The position numbers and the translations under genes were made by a program. A model generated the notes under the pieces. The model was not told the DNA's origin, made no database searches, and saw only the letters and a list, made by a program, of their open reading frames with translations. A DNA stretch of 64,000 bases from Streptomyces viridiviolaceus. GTDB lineage: Bacteria > Actinomycetota > Actinomycetes > Streptomycetales > Streptomycetaceae. Below are positions 25,456 through 33,913 of the stretch, in pieces. How positions within the stretch are numbered: position 1 is the first letter of the stretch; every line of letters begins with the position of its first letter. The stretch spans positions 248,001-312,000 of the forward strand of contig NZ_BMWA01000003.1 of the NCBI RefSeq assembly GCF_014650995.1, in the 5' to 3' direction.

Positions 25456-26077
25456 CCACCGGCCGCTCGCCGCCCAGCCGGACGTACAGGGCGGTCGAGG
25501 CGGGGCAGTCGGCCCGCTCGGCGACGGCCTTCGTCACCCGGTACTGCGGCCGGTTCTTCCCCTTGCCGTCGCACGCCGTCTCGCGGACCTTGCCGCCGCC
25601 GGCGTCGTAGACGCAGTCGCCGACGATGGTCCGCGGACCGCCCCCGCCGCCGGGGTCGCCGGGATGCGGCGGCTGGAGGTGGCGCATGCAGGCGTAGCCC
25701 CGCGGCACGGCCCCGTCGCCGTCCTCGTCGGAGGACGGGCGCTGTTCGCTGATGTGCAGCACGAAGTCGGTGGTCGCCGGGCAGGGCGGCCCGTCCGACA
25801 CCCGGCCGTCGTGCCGGGCCACGACCCGCGCGGCCGCCCGTTCACTGGTGCACGGCACCTCGGTGAAGCTGACCGTCCCGAACGAGCTGCACTCGTCGAT
25901 CGCGAGGAACACCGCCCCGTACCCCGACGGCCGGGCCGCCGCCGTCGGCGTCGGCGACTTCTCGCCGAGCCGGCCGTCCTCCTCCGCCCCGCCAGACGGG
26001 CTCTGGCACCCCGTCAGCAGCGCCGCGAGCAGCGCCGGGAGCGCGCACAGCACCCCCACGGACCATCTCTCACGCAT
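25436..26077 (-). CDS. Predicted lipoprotein, 213 aa
   Basis: The N-terminus MRERWSVGVLCALPALLAAL is followed by LTGCQSPSGG, a clear lipobox with Cys near residue 24, so the mature protein should be membrane-anchored outside the cell. The rest contains several Cys residues (DECSSF, EVPCTSE, GPPCPATT, GYACMRH, GDCVYD, TACDGK, ADCPAST) spaced as for disulfides. Two similar halves, each with a GDCVYD- or EVPCTS-like element, suggest an internal duplication like DUF4333/septum-type lipoproteins. Function unknown. The start was chosen because the signal begins here rather than at the longer frame start at 26155. Confidence 0.65.
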   Translation of the reverse strand: MRERWSVGVLCALPALLAALLTGCQSPSGGAEEDGRLGEKSPTPTAAARPSGYGAVFLAIDECSSFGTVSFTEVPCTSERAAARVVARHDGRVSDGPPCPATTDFVLHISEQRPSSDEDGDGAVPRGYACMRHLQPPHPGDPGGGGGPRTIVGDCVYDAGGGKVRETACDGKGKNRPQYRVTKAVAERADCPASTALYVRLGGERPVGCARAL

Positions 26078-26192
26078 CGCCAACCCCCCGGATCCCCCGT
26101 CCAGCGTGGCCCGTCGGGGCGGGCGCACGCCAGACGCCCGGGGTGCTTTGCGCACGGTGCGGGTGGCCCTCCCGGCGCGTGTCGTACGTGCC

Positions 26193-28028
26193 CTACGTCC
26201 GGTACGACAGGCCGTGGCCGACGGGATACAGCACCGTCGTCGGATCGTCCGCCCGCACCACCGGCACCGGCAGCCTGCCGCGCGGCCCCACCTGTCCGGC
26301 GATCACCCGGGCCGCCGCCTGCACCTCGACGTCCGTCCAGGAGTAGGCGGCGAGGCAGGCGGGGACGCCGGGGAGGTGGGCCACGTCGTAGGGGTTGCGG
26401 ACGGCCACCGCCACGACCGGCTTCCCGGTCGCCAGCAGCCGTGTGACCAGCGTCCGCTGGCTGCTGCTCGCCGTGACGTTGTACGTGGCCACGACCACCG
26501 CGTCGGCATCCCCGGCCGCCGTGACCGCGCGGTCGATGGTGGCGGCGGACGGCGCGGTGCCCGTGGACAGGGCGGTGGCGGTGAAGCCCAGTTCCGTGAG
26601 CGCGCCGGCGAGCACGCCCGTCGGCGGCCCGGTCGTGCCCGACGGCGAGGCCGGGTCGGCGCCGACGACGAGCAGCCGGGGATGCTCGCGCCGGGACAGC
26701 GGCAGCAGGCCCCCCTCGTTGACCAGCAGCGTGGTGGTCCGCTCGGCGATCCGGTCGGCCGCCGCCAGGTGCCCCCGTGTGCCGACGGTGCGGTCGACGT
26801 CCCGCCGGCCGGTGTAGGCGTCCCGGAACAGTCCCAGCTTCGCCTTCAGCCGCAGCACGCGCAGGATCGATTCGTCGAGCCGGGCCTCGGTGAGTTCGCC
26901 GTCCCGAACGGCCGTCAGGACCGCGTTCCAGGCGAGGTCCAGGTCCGGCGGGTTGAGGAGCTGGTCGACGCCCGCCTTCAACGCCAGTACCGGCACCCGC
27001 TCGTCGCCGTACTTCGTCCGTACGCCCTCCATGCCGAGGGAGTCGGTGACCACGACACCGTCGAAGCCGAGCTCCTCGCGCAGGATGCCGGTGAGGATGG
27101 GGCGCGAGAGGGTGGCCGGGTCACCGGAGTCGTCGAGCGCCGGCACCATGAGGTGCGCGGTCATGATCGCGTCGATGCCGGCCGCGATCGCCGCACGGAA
27201 CGGCGGCGCGTCCAGCTCCTCCCACTGCGCACGGCTGTGCGTGATGACCGGGAAGCCGGTGTGGCTGTCGGTCGCGGTGTCGCCGTGGCCCGGGAAGTGC
27301 TTGGCGCACGCGGCGACCCCCGAGCCCTGGTAGCCGGTGACCTCGGCGGCCACCAGACGGGCCACCGCCTCCGGGTCGGCACCGAAGGACCGCACGCCGA
27401 TCACCGGATTGGCCGGGTTGACGTTCACGTCGGCCACGGGGGAGTAGTCCTGCCGGATGCCCATCGCGTGCAGCTCGGCGCCCGCGATCCGGCCGAGCGT
27501 GCGGGCGTCGGAGCGCGAACCGCCGGCGCCGATCGCCATGGCCCCGGGGAACAGCGTGGCCGGCTTGCCCACCCGGGCCACTATCCCGTGCTCCTGGTCG
27601 GTGGAGATGAGGACGGGCAGCCCGCGCGGCAGCTCCAGGGACGCCTTCTGGATGCCGTTGGACAGGTCCGCGATCTGGTGCGGGTCGCGGGTGTTGTGCG
27701 CCCAGGCGAAGTAGATGATGCCGCCGACCCGGTACTTGGCGACCAGCTCGGCGGCCGTACGGACGCCGATCTCCTTGAGGTTGGCGTCGATGTCGGCCTG
27801 GTCGGGGGCGGTGGCGGAGTGGCCGTAGACCCGCATCACGAAGAGCTGGCCGACCTTCTCCTCGAGGGTCATGCGGGAGATGAGGGAGCGGAGCTTGGCG
27901 TCGTCGGGCCGTTCGGCGCCGGCGTGCGCGGTGCCGCCGGCGGCCAGGGCGGCGGTGACGCCCGCGGTGGCGGCGAGGACGGTACGTCTGGAGGGCTGTG
28001 CGGGGCTGGACGTGCTGCTGTGGGGCAC
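26193..28028 (-). CDS. GH3 glycoside hydrolase, NagZ-type beta-N-acetylglucosaminidase, Tat-exported
   Basis: This 611-residue enzyme has a twin-arginine signal (SRRTVLAATAG, then TAALAAGGTAHA). The catalytic (beta/alpha)8 domain has KHFPGHGDTATDSH, which carries the NagZ Asp-His acid/base pair, and the nucleophile Asp in VVTDSLGMEGV. A C-terminal GH3 domain (LVVGADPASPSGT onward) follows. It should release N-acetylglucosamine from chitin or peptidoglycan fragments outside the cell. GTG start with AAGGAG 5 nt upstream. Two GGAARYTTCC palindromes lie 60-100 nt upstream and may bind a sugar-responsive repressor. Confidence 0.9.
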   Translation of the reverse strand: MPHSSTSSPAQPSRRTVLAATAGVTAALAAGGTAHAGAERPDDAKLRSLISRMTLEEKVGQLFVMRVYGHSATAPDQADIDANLKEIGVRTAAELVAKYRVGGIIYFAWAHNTRDPHQIADLSNGIQKASLELPRGLPVLISTDQEHGIVARVGKPATLFPGAMAIGAGGSRSDARTLGRIAGAELHAMGIRQDYSPVADVNVNPANPVIGVRSFGADPEAVARLVAAEVTGYQGSGVAACAKHFPGHGDTATDSHTGFPVITHSRAQWEELDAPPFRAAIAAGIDAIMTAHLMVPALDDSGDPATLSRPILTGILREELGFDGVVVTDSLGMEGVRTKYGDERVPVLALKAGVDQLLNPPDLDLAWNAVLTAVRDGELTEARLDESILRVLRLKAKLGLFRDAYTGRRDVDRTVGTRGHLAAADRIAERTTTLLVNEGGLLPLSRREHPRLLVVGADPASPSGTTGPPTGVLAGALTELGFTATALSTGTAPSAATIDRAVTAAGDADAVVVATYNVTASSSQRTLVTRLLATGKPVVAVAVRNPYDVAHLPGVPACLAAYSWTDVEVQAAARVIAGQVGPRGRLPVPVVRADDPTTVLYPVGHGLSYRT

Positions 28029-28414
28029 GTGCGCTCCTTCCGGAGTGTTCCGCTGGAGGTCCGCTGAGTTCTGCCGAAGATCCCTGAAGGAAACTTCCGA
28101 GGAGTCAGCAATATCCGGGAAGTTTCTGCCAGTCAAGGGAACGCACAGGAGTCGCGGCGGGCGGCGCGGGACGACGTCCGCGGGTGATCCGAACGGCAGG
28201 CCCCGGGGGCCGCCATCGGCGCTGTGGAGGGGGGCGCGCCGATGGCGGCGTGCTGCCGGCCGCAGTACGGCGGAGAGGGTGGTCAGCGATCGCAGCCAGC
28301 AGCGAGGCCGACACCGCACCGCGGAGACTCATCCGGCAGTTCGCGGATTGGACGTGCGGGAGCGGGGCGTGGTTCCCGGTTCCGCCCCGTCTTCCGAAGT
28401 TGGTGACGGTGGGT
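28029..28414. other. 386-bp spacer between GH3 gene and lysR
   Basis: No gene seen. Near the GH3 start are two related 10-bp palindromes, GGAAACTTCC (28089-28098) and GGAAGTTTCT (28118-28127), whose arms GAAACTTCC and GGAAGTTTC are inverted copies. They resemble the GAAASTTTC sites found upstream of Streptomyces xylanase genes (recalled). The rest is featureless G+C-rich sequence. Confidence 0.5.
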
Positions 28415-29332
28415 TCAGCGGGGCCCGTGGGCCGACACCGCCGGCCAGTGCTCCCGCAGCGCGCGCACGGTCTCCGCGATCGCCGGACGCCGGGCGGCCC
28501 CCGTGCGCCACAGCGCGTACAGCCGCCGCACCGGCATCGGGTCGAGCGGCACCTCCACCACCCCGGCGGGCAGCGGACCGCGCCCCAGCCGCGGGATCAG
28601 GGCGATCCCGAGACCCGCGGCGACCAGCGCCACCAACGTCGGGTTCTCGTCCGCCTGGTGGACGATGTCCGGCTCGAAGCCGGCCGTCCGCAGCGTCCGC
28701 ACCAGCCAGTCGTGGCAGACCCGGCCGGGCGGCTGGCAGATCCACCGCTCCCCGCCCAGCTCCGAGCGCCGTACGGCGCCACGCCCGGCGAAGCGGTGCC
28801 CCTCGGGAACGAGCAGATCGCACAGGTCGTCGCCGATGGCCGCCTGCTCCACCCCGGCCGGGGCGGGCAGCGGCGCGATGTCCCAGTCGTGGGCCACGAC
28901 CAGGTCGACCGCGCCCTTCGCCACCAGATCCACCGACAGATGCGGGTCGACCTCGGTGAGCCGGGGGTCGAGCGCGGGGTGCCGGCGGGTGAGGTCGGCC
29001 AGCACGGTGGGCATCAGTCCGCGCGCCGCCGACGCGAACGCGGCGATCGTCAGCCGCCCCGCGGGAACTCCGCGCCGCTCCTCCAGCTCGGTCTCCGCCC
29101 GCTCCACGATGGACATCAACTCGCGGGCGGTCGCGGCGAGCGCTTGCGCCTCGTCGGTGAGCCGCACCCCGCGCCCCTCCCGCTCCAGCAGCACGGTCCG
29201 GGTCTCCCGCTCCAGCTTGGCGATCTGCTGGGACACGGCGGAGGGCGTGTAGCCGAGCGCGGCGGCGGCCGCGCCGACGGTGCCGTGCACGGAGACGGCG
29301 TGCAGGGCCCGCAGACGCTGGAGGTCGAGCAT
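28415..29332 (-). CDS. LysR-family transcriptional regulator
   Basis: This 305-residue regulator has an N-terminal winged helix-turn-helix (MLDLQRLRALHAVSVHGTVG, then AAAAALGYTPSAVSQQIAKLE) and a C-terminal periplasmic-binding-like effector domain (from about residue 90). It is divergent from an EamA exporter with 88 bp between starts, and the spacer contains the palindrome GATGCTTCATC. The likely target is the exporter gene, with autorepression, as is common for LysR/EamA pairs. The inducer is unknown. Confidence 0.88.
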   Translation of the reverse strand: MLDLQRLRALHAVSVHGTVGAAAAALGYTPSAVSQQIAKLERETRTVLLEREGRGVRLTDEAQALAATARELMSIVERAETELEERRGVPAGRLTIAAFASAARGLMPTVLADLTRRHPALDPRLTEVDPHLSVDLVAKGAVDLVVAHDWDIAPLPAPAGVEQAAIGDDLCDLLVPEGHRFAGRGAVRRSELGGERWICQPPGRVCHDWLVRTLRTAGFEPDIVHQADENPTLVALVAAGLGIALIPRLGRGPLPAGVVEVPLDPMPVRRLYALWRTGAARRPAIAETVRALREHWPAVSAHGPR

Positions 29333-29352
29333 GACGGCTCCCGAAGATTAGT

Positions 29353-29363
29353 GATGCTTCATC
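29353..29363. promoter_or_regulatory. Candidate LysR binding site
   Basis: The interrupted palindrome GATG-CTT-CATC lies midway between the divergent lysR and EamA starts, within a relatively AT-rich stretch. It has the size of a LysR T-N11-A site. Assignment is positional. Confidence 0.4.
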
Positions 29364-29420
29364 CAACCATGCAGCAATCATCGCTGGTGCTTCACGGTCG
29401 TGGGAGGTGATCCTCGACGC

Positions 29421-30371
29421 ATGCGCCCGTCACACCTTGCTCTCGCCGTTCTCGTCGCCGCCGTCTGGGGCGTGAACTTCACCGTCATCGAGGTCGGCCT
29501 CGACCACTTCCCGCCCCTCCTCTTCTCCGCCCTGCGCTTCCTCGCCGCCGCGCTGCCCGCCGTCTTCTTCGTGGGACGCCCGAAGGTGGCCTGGAAGTGG
29601 ATCGTGGCGGTGGGCCTGGTACTCGGGGTGGCGAAGTTCGGGCTGGTGTTCGTCGGCATGGACGCGGGGATGCCGGCCGGCCTGTCGTCGCTGGTCCTGC
29701 AGATCCAGGCCGTGTTCACCGCCGTGATCGCCTGGGCGGCCCTCGGCGAACGCCCGTCGGCCGTGGGCACCGTGGGCATGCTGGTCGCGCTGGCCGGCAT
29801 CGGGGTGGCGGCGGTCGACGAGGGAACCTCGGGACCGCTGGGCGCCTTCGCGCTGGTGGTCGCGGCGGCGGCGGCCTGGGGCGTGTCCAACGTGCTGACC
29901 CGCAAGGCGTCCCCGCCCGACGCGCTGAACTTCATGGTGTGGGTGAGCACCGTTCCCGTCCTGCCCCTGGTCGGCCTCTCCCTGCTGACGGAGGGCGCCT
30001 CCCGCGACCTGGCGGCGCTCGGGGCCCTGGACTGGCAGGGCGCGGGCACGGTGCTCTTCGTCGCCTGGGTATCGACCGTCTTCGGGTTCGGCGCCTGGGG
30101 GTGGCTGCTGAAGCGCCACCCGGCGTCCAGGGTCGCGCCGTTCTCCCTGCTGGTCCCGGTCTTCGGCATGTCGTCGGCTGCCCTGTTCCTCGGCGAGCCG
30201 GTGACCCCGCTGCGCTGGTGCGCGGCGGCGCTGCTGGTCGGCGGCGTGGCGCTCACGTCGATCACGCCGCGGAACCGCGACCGCAGCCGTGTCCGTGCCG
30301 AGGGCGGGGCCCCGGCCCCGGCAGAAGTCGGTCGACGGACTCCCGTGCCGGCGGAAGAATTCGGCCGGTGA
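29421..30371 (+). CDS. EamA/DMT-family exporter
   Basis: This 316-residue membrane protein has ten predicted helices in two EamA repeats. The first opens with [20 protein letters not shown] and the second with [20 protein letters not shown]. The family includes O-acetylserine/cysteine and other amino-acid or metabolite exporters. ATG 29421 with GGGAGGTGA upstream was preferred to an earlier in-frame GTG at 29400. The GNAT gene start overlaps its stop by 4 nt. Substrate unknown. Confidence 0.85.
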   Translation: MRPSHLALAVLVAAVWGVNFTVIEVGLDHFPPLLFSALRFLAAALPAVFFVGRPKVAWKWIVAVGLVLGVAKFGLVFVGMDAGMPAGLSSLVLQIQAVFTAVIAWAALGERPSAVGTVGMLVALAGIGVAAVDEGTSGPLGAFALVVAAAAAWGVSNVLTRKASPPDALNFMVWVSTVPVLPLVGLSLLTEGASRDLAALGALDWQGAGTVLFVAWVSTVFGFGAWGWLLKRHPASRVAPFSLLVPVFGMSSAALFLGEPVTPLRWCAAALLVGGVALTSITPRNRDRSRVRAEGGAPAPAEVGRRTPVPAEEFGR

Positions 30372-31003
30372 CGTTCACATCGGAGGGCCCTGCCCTCGAA
30401 GGATCCCTGGTCCGGCTGGAGCCGCTCGGCCACCGGCACGCCGCCGACCTGGCCGTGGCGGCGGAGCAGGACCGGGAGACCTACGCCTACACATGGGTGC
30501 CGAGGGCGGCCGAGGTCGGCGCGTACATCGACGCCCAGCTCGCCCGCGCCGCCGCCGGCCGGCTCGTGCCGTACGCCCAGGTGTCCCTCGCCTCGGGCCG
30601 GGCGGTCGGCACCACCTCCTACTGGGAGCCGCGGTCCTGGCTCTCCGAGGACCGGCTCGACGCCGTCGAGGTCGGCTTCACCTGGCTCGCCCGGTCCGCC
30701 CAGGGCACGGGGCTGAACACCGAGGCCAAGCTGCTGCTGTTCCGGCACGCCTTCGAAATCTGGGGCGTGTCCCGGGTCGACCTGAAGACCGACGCCCGCA
30801 ACAGCCGCTCCCGCGCCGCGATCGAGGCGACCGGCGCCCGCTTCGAAGGCGTCCTGCGCAACTGGTCCCGCTCCTGGGCGCCCGGCGAGGACGGCCGGCT
30901 GCGCGACTCCGCGATCTACTCGGTCACGGCGGCGGAGTGGCCCGCCTGCCGCGATCGGCTGGAGAGCCGGCTGGCCGCGCGCCGTACGGGGAGCCGGGTG
31001 TGA
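30368..31003 (+). CDS. GNAT-family N-acetyltransferase (RimJ/RimL type)
   Basis: This 211-residue acetyltransferase shows the RimJ-like start ([19 protein letters not shown]), [22 protein letters not shown] corresponding to the acetyl-CoA loop, and [28 protein letters not shown]. The acceptor could be a protein N-terminus, an amino acid or an amine. The GTG start overlaps the EamA stop (GTGA), so the two proteins are made coupled. A joint detoxification role (acetylate and export) is plausible but inferred. Confidence 0.85.
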   Translation: MTFTSEGPALEGSLVRLEPLGHRHAADLAVAAEQDRETYAYTWVPRAAEVGAYIDAQLARAAAGRLVPYAQVSLASGRAVGTTSYWEPRSWLSEDRLDAVEVGFTWLARSAQGTGLNTEAKLLLFRHAFEIWGVSRVDLKTDARNSRSRAAIEATGARFEGVLRNWSRSWAPGEDGRLRDSAIYSVTAAEWPACRDRLESRLAARRTGSRV

Positions 31004-31041
31004 CCGGCACTCGCAGCGGACGATCGGACATCATCGGCCCC

Positions 31042-31623
31042 ATGACCGCATACTTGATCCTCCACGGCTGGCAGAACCGCCGGCCCGAGGAGCACTGGCA
31101 GCACTGGCTGGCCGACCGCCTCACCGCACTCGGACACGACGTCACCTACCCGCAGCTGCCCGCCCCCGACGACCCCGACCGGGACGTGTGGCTCGGCGAG
31201 GTGACCCGGCACATCAAGGCCCTGCCCGAGGACACCGAGCGGGTCGTCGTCGCGCACAGCGCCTCCGCCGTGCTGTGGCTGCACGCGGTCGCGCGGGGCA
31301 TGGACGGGCCGGGCTCCGTGGACCGGGTGCTGCTCGTCGCGCCGCCGTCCGCCTCGGTGCTCGCCCGGCACCCGGAGGTCGCCGCGTTCGCCCCGCCGCC
31401 GCTCGACGGCCTCGTCCTGCCCGGGCCCACCCGCCTCGTCGCGGGCGACGACGACCCGTACTGCCCGGAAGGGGCACGCGCCGTCTACGGCGACCCGCTC
31501 GGCATCCCCACCGACATCCTGCCCGGCGCCGCGCACCTCGACCTGGACGCCGGTTACGGCCCCTGGCCGGCGGTGCTCGACTGGTGCCTGGACGGCTCCG
31601 CGCCGCTCACGCCGAGTCGGTGA
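31042..31623 (+). CDS. RBBP9/YdeN-family alpha/beta hydrolase
   Basis: This 193-residue serine hydrolase-like protein opens with AYLILHGWQNRRPEEHWQHW, typical of the YdeN/RBBP9 family. The nucleophile is in VVAHSASAVLWLH (Ser in the HSAS elbow). An Asp lies in VAGDDDPYCP and a catalytic His in GAAHLDLDAGYG. Natural substrates of this family are unknown. It follows the GNAT gene by 38 nt on the same strand and overlaps the converging isomerase gene by 17 bp. Confidence 0.85.
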   Translation: MTAYLILHGWQNRRPEEHWQHWLADRLTALGHDVTYPQLPAPDDPDRDVWLGEVTRHIKALPEDTERVVVAHSASAVLWLHAVARGMDGPGSVDRVLLVAPPSASVLARHPEVAAFAPPPLDGLVLPGPTRLVAGDDDPYCPEGARAVYGDPLGIPTDILPGAAHLDLDAGYGPWPAVLDWCLDGSAPLTPSR

Positions 31624-32407
31624 GCAGCCGGGCGAGGTGCTCGCGCCCCGGGCCCAGCAGGTCGGGCAGCGGGGCGGCGGCCTCGTACCACCGCTTCTCG
31701 TACTCCCAGCACAGCCAGCCGTCCCAGCCGTGCCGGGAGAGGACGTCCACGACCTCGGTGAGCGGCAGGACGCCGGCGCCCAGCGGCAGCGGCGTGGTGT
31801 CGTCGGCGGAGGCGATGTCCTTGACCTGGACGTATCCGAGGTGCGGGGAGAGGGCGGCGTAGCTCTGCGAGGGCTGCTCGCCGCCCAGCCAGGTGTGCAT
31901 GACGTCCCACAGGGCGCCGACCTGGCGGTGGCCGACCAGACCGAGGACACGCATCGCGTCGGCGCCGGTGCGGTGCGAGTCGTGGGTCTCCAGCAGGATG
32001 CGTACGCCCAGGTCGGCGGCGTACTCGGCGGCCGTGCCCAGGCGCCGGGCGGCCGTCGCGTCGGCTTCCTCGGCGCTCTGCTCGCTGCTCCCGCCGGGGA
32101 AGACCCGGACGTACGGGGCGCCCAGGTCGCGGGCCAGGTCGAGGAGCGCGCGGACCTCGGCGATCACTGGCTCGTCGTCGCCCGGCGCGGCCACCCGCGC
32201 GTACCCCGCCACGCCCAGCACCTCGACGCCCGCCCCCTTGAACTCGGCCGCGACCGCGGCTCGTTCGTCCGGGGTCAGGCCCGGGTGCGCCGGTTCCTCG
32301 GGATGGGCGCGCAGTTCGACACCGTGGTAGCCGTGTGCGGTCGCGAGCCGCAGCACGTCCGTCAGGGGCAGGCCGGGGACACCGAGGGTGGAGAACGCCA
32401 GCTTCAT
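31607..32407 (-). CDS. TIM-barrel sugar isomerase/epimerase
   Basis: This 266-residue protein belongs to the xylose-isomerase-like TIM-barrel (AP endonuclease 2) family: KLAFSTLGVPGLPLTDVLRL, HGVELRAHPEEPAHPG, RILLETHDSHRTGADAMRV, LWDVMHTWLGGEQP and YVQVKDIASADD. The Glu, Asp, His and Asp metal-ligand positions are present. It lies downstream of a LacI gene on the same strand, separated by 205 bp holding a dispersed repeat, and may share the sugar catabolic role of the nearby operon. The exact sugar is not inferable. Confidence 0.8.
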   Translation of the reverse strand: MKLAFSTLGVPGLPLTDVLRLATAHGYHGVELRAHPEEPAHPGLTPDERAAVAAEFKGAGVEVLGVAGYARVAAPGDDEPVIAEVRALLDLARDLGAPYVRVFPGGSSEQSAEEADATAARRLGTAAEYAADLGVRILLETHDSHRTGADAMRVLGLVGHRQVGALWDVMHTWLGGEQPSQSYAALSPHLGYVQVKDIASADDTTPLPLGAGVLPLTEVVDVLSRHGWDGWLCWEYEKRWYEAAAPLPDLLGPGREHLARLLTDSA

Positions 32408-32510
32408 GGGGACGGACAGTACCCGCTGCCGCGCCGGTCAGTCCGGCGTCACGCCCAGGTCCTTGCGAACTCGTCGCCGGGCAGCTTCTCGGCAGGGGCA
32501 GGCACTCCCG

Positions 32511-32574
32511 GCCCGTCCGGCGCTTGAGGACGAGGGGTTCGGGCCGGAGCGGGGCCCGGGGCGGCAGCCCCCAG
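32511..32574. repeat. Copy of a dispersed Streptomyces intergenic repeat
   Basis: The stretch CCCGTCCGGCGCTTGAGGAC and the following G-rich half, ending in a GGGGC-GGCA-GCCCC hairpin, match from memory a short element found in many copies between Streptomyces genes. It lies in the 205-bp spacer between two minus-strand genes. The hairpin end may act as terminator for the lacI gene. Confidence 0.6.
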
Positions 32575-32612
32575 TACACGGACGCCGGGCACCCGTCAAA
32601 GCAACGGCACCC

Positions 32613-33659
32613 TCACCCCCGAGGAACCCCGGAGGACCCCCGCACCATCAGCTCGCCCCGCACCGTCGCGATCCCCCCGGGCGGCGGCTCCTCCCGCCCC
32701 ATCGCGATGCGCCCGGCCCGCGCCCCCGCCTCCGCGAGCGGCAGCCGTACCGTCGTCAGCGACGGCACCGCGTCGATGCTGAACGGGAGATCGTCGAACC
32801 CGGCGACCGACACGTCCCCGGGAATCCGCAGCCCGGAGTCACGCAGCGCCGCGCACGCGCCGAGCGCGACGGAGTCGTTGGCGGCGACGACGGCCGTCAG
32901 GGAGGGGTCGCGGCGCAGGAGTTCGAGGGTGGCCTCGTAGCCGGACTGCCGGTCGTAGCGGCCGTGGACCGTCCAGCGAGGGTCCTCCGCGACGCCGTGC
33001 GCGGCGAGCGCGGCGCGGTGGCCCTCCAGGCGGTGGCGCGTGGTCGTCCGTTCCTCCGGACCGGCGATGTAGCCGAGGCGCCGGTGCCCGAGCCCGAGCA
33101 GATGCTCGGTCAGCTCGCGTCCGCCCCCGCGGTTGTCGAAGGTCAGCGCGATCGCCCCGGTCTCCGGCGCCGGTGGCCGGCCGCACAGCACGACCCGCGT
33201 CCCGGCCTCCGCCAGCTTGCGCAGCTTGGCCGCCACGGCCGCCTTGTGCGTGGCGTCCTCCACGGCCCCGCCGGTCAGCACGACGGCCGCGGCCCGCTGC
33301 CGCTGCAGCAGGGTGAGGTAGGTCAGCTCCCGTTCCGGGACACCGCCGGTGTTGCAGACCACCGCGAGTCTCTCGCCGCCCGCCCGGCCGCCCGGGCCCC
33401 CGATCTCCGACTGGATGGCGCTCGCCATGATCCCGAAGAAGGGGTCGGCGATGTCGTTCACCAGGATGCCCACGAGGTCCGACGTGGCGGCGGCCAGGGC
33501 GCTCGCGGGCCCGTTGAGCACGTAGTCCAGCTCGTCGACCGCCTTCAGCACCCGCTCGCGGGTGGAGGCCGCCACGGGATAGTTCCCGTTCAGCACGCGC
33601 GACACCGTCGCGGGGGAGACCTGGGCGCGGGCCGCCACGTCCGCCAGGGTCACCGTCAT
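32613..33659 (-). CDS. LacI-family repressor of the adjacent sugar operon
   Basis: This 348-residue regulator has a LacI headpiece (MTVTLADVAARAQVSPATVS, then RVLNGNYPVAASTRERVLKA) followed by a periplasmic-binding-like effector domain (VGILVNDIADPFFG, YIAGPEERTTTRHRLEGH, VSVAGFDDLPFS). It is divergent from the Gfo/Idh/MocA operon. A LacI-type site with AAGCGCTT core lies in the shared region, and a near-identical one lies inside the second gene of that operon. The sugar effector is unknown. ATG 33659 is the first start that begins directly at the headpiece. Confidence 0.88.
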   Translation of the reverse strand: MTVTLADVAARAQVSPATVSRVLNGNYPVAASTRERVLKAVDELDYVLNGPASALAAATSDLVGILVNDIADPFFGIMASAIQSEIGGPGGRAGGERLAVVCNTGGVPERELTYLTLLQRQRAAAVVLTGGAVEDATHKAAVAAKLRKLAEAGTRVVLCGRPPAPETGAIALTFDNRGGGRELTEHLLGLGHRRLGYIAGPEERTTTRHRLEGHRAALAAHGVAEDPRWTVHGRYDRQSGYEATLELLRRDPSLTAVVAANDSVALGACAALRDSGLRIPGDVSVAGFDDLPFSIDAVPSLTTVRLPLAEAGARAGRIAMGREEPPPGGIATVRGELMVRGSSGVPRG

Positions 33660-33849
33660 GTCCTCGTCCTCCGGTCGCGCATCCGCCGTACACCGCCTCG
33701 TCGTACGTCCTGGTACACGGGCCGGTGTCCGGTCCCGGTTCCGTGCCGACCCTACGACCACCGCCCGCCGTTGTTCGCCCCCTCGAACAACTCGTTCCGG
33801 CCGCGGTCTTGTCCGCACGGCCGTCCACAGGTTAGCTTCACCATGAATA

Positions 33850-33861
33850 GAAAGCGCTTGC
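33850..33861. promoter_or_regulatory. LacI-type operator upstream of the Gfo/Idh/MocA operon
   Basis: GAAAGCGCTTGC contains the perfect palindrome AAGCGCTT and lies 53 nt upstream of the oxidoreductase start. Its reverse complement matches the intragenic site at 35140-35151 in 11 of 12 positions, which supports a shared regulator. Confidence 0.65.
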
Positions 33862-33913
33862 TGTACTGCTCTCCGCCGTACGCGGCGCGCGGACCGCGCA
33901 CGAAGGGAATGAC

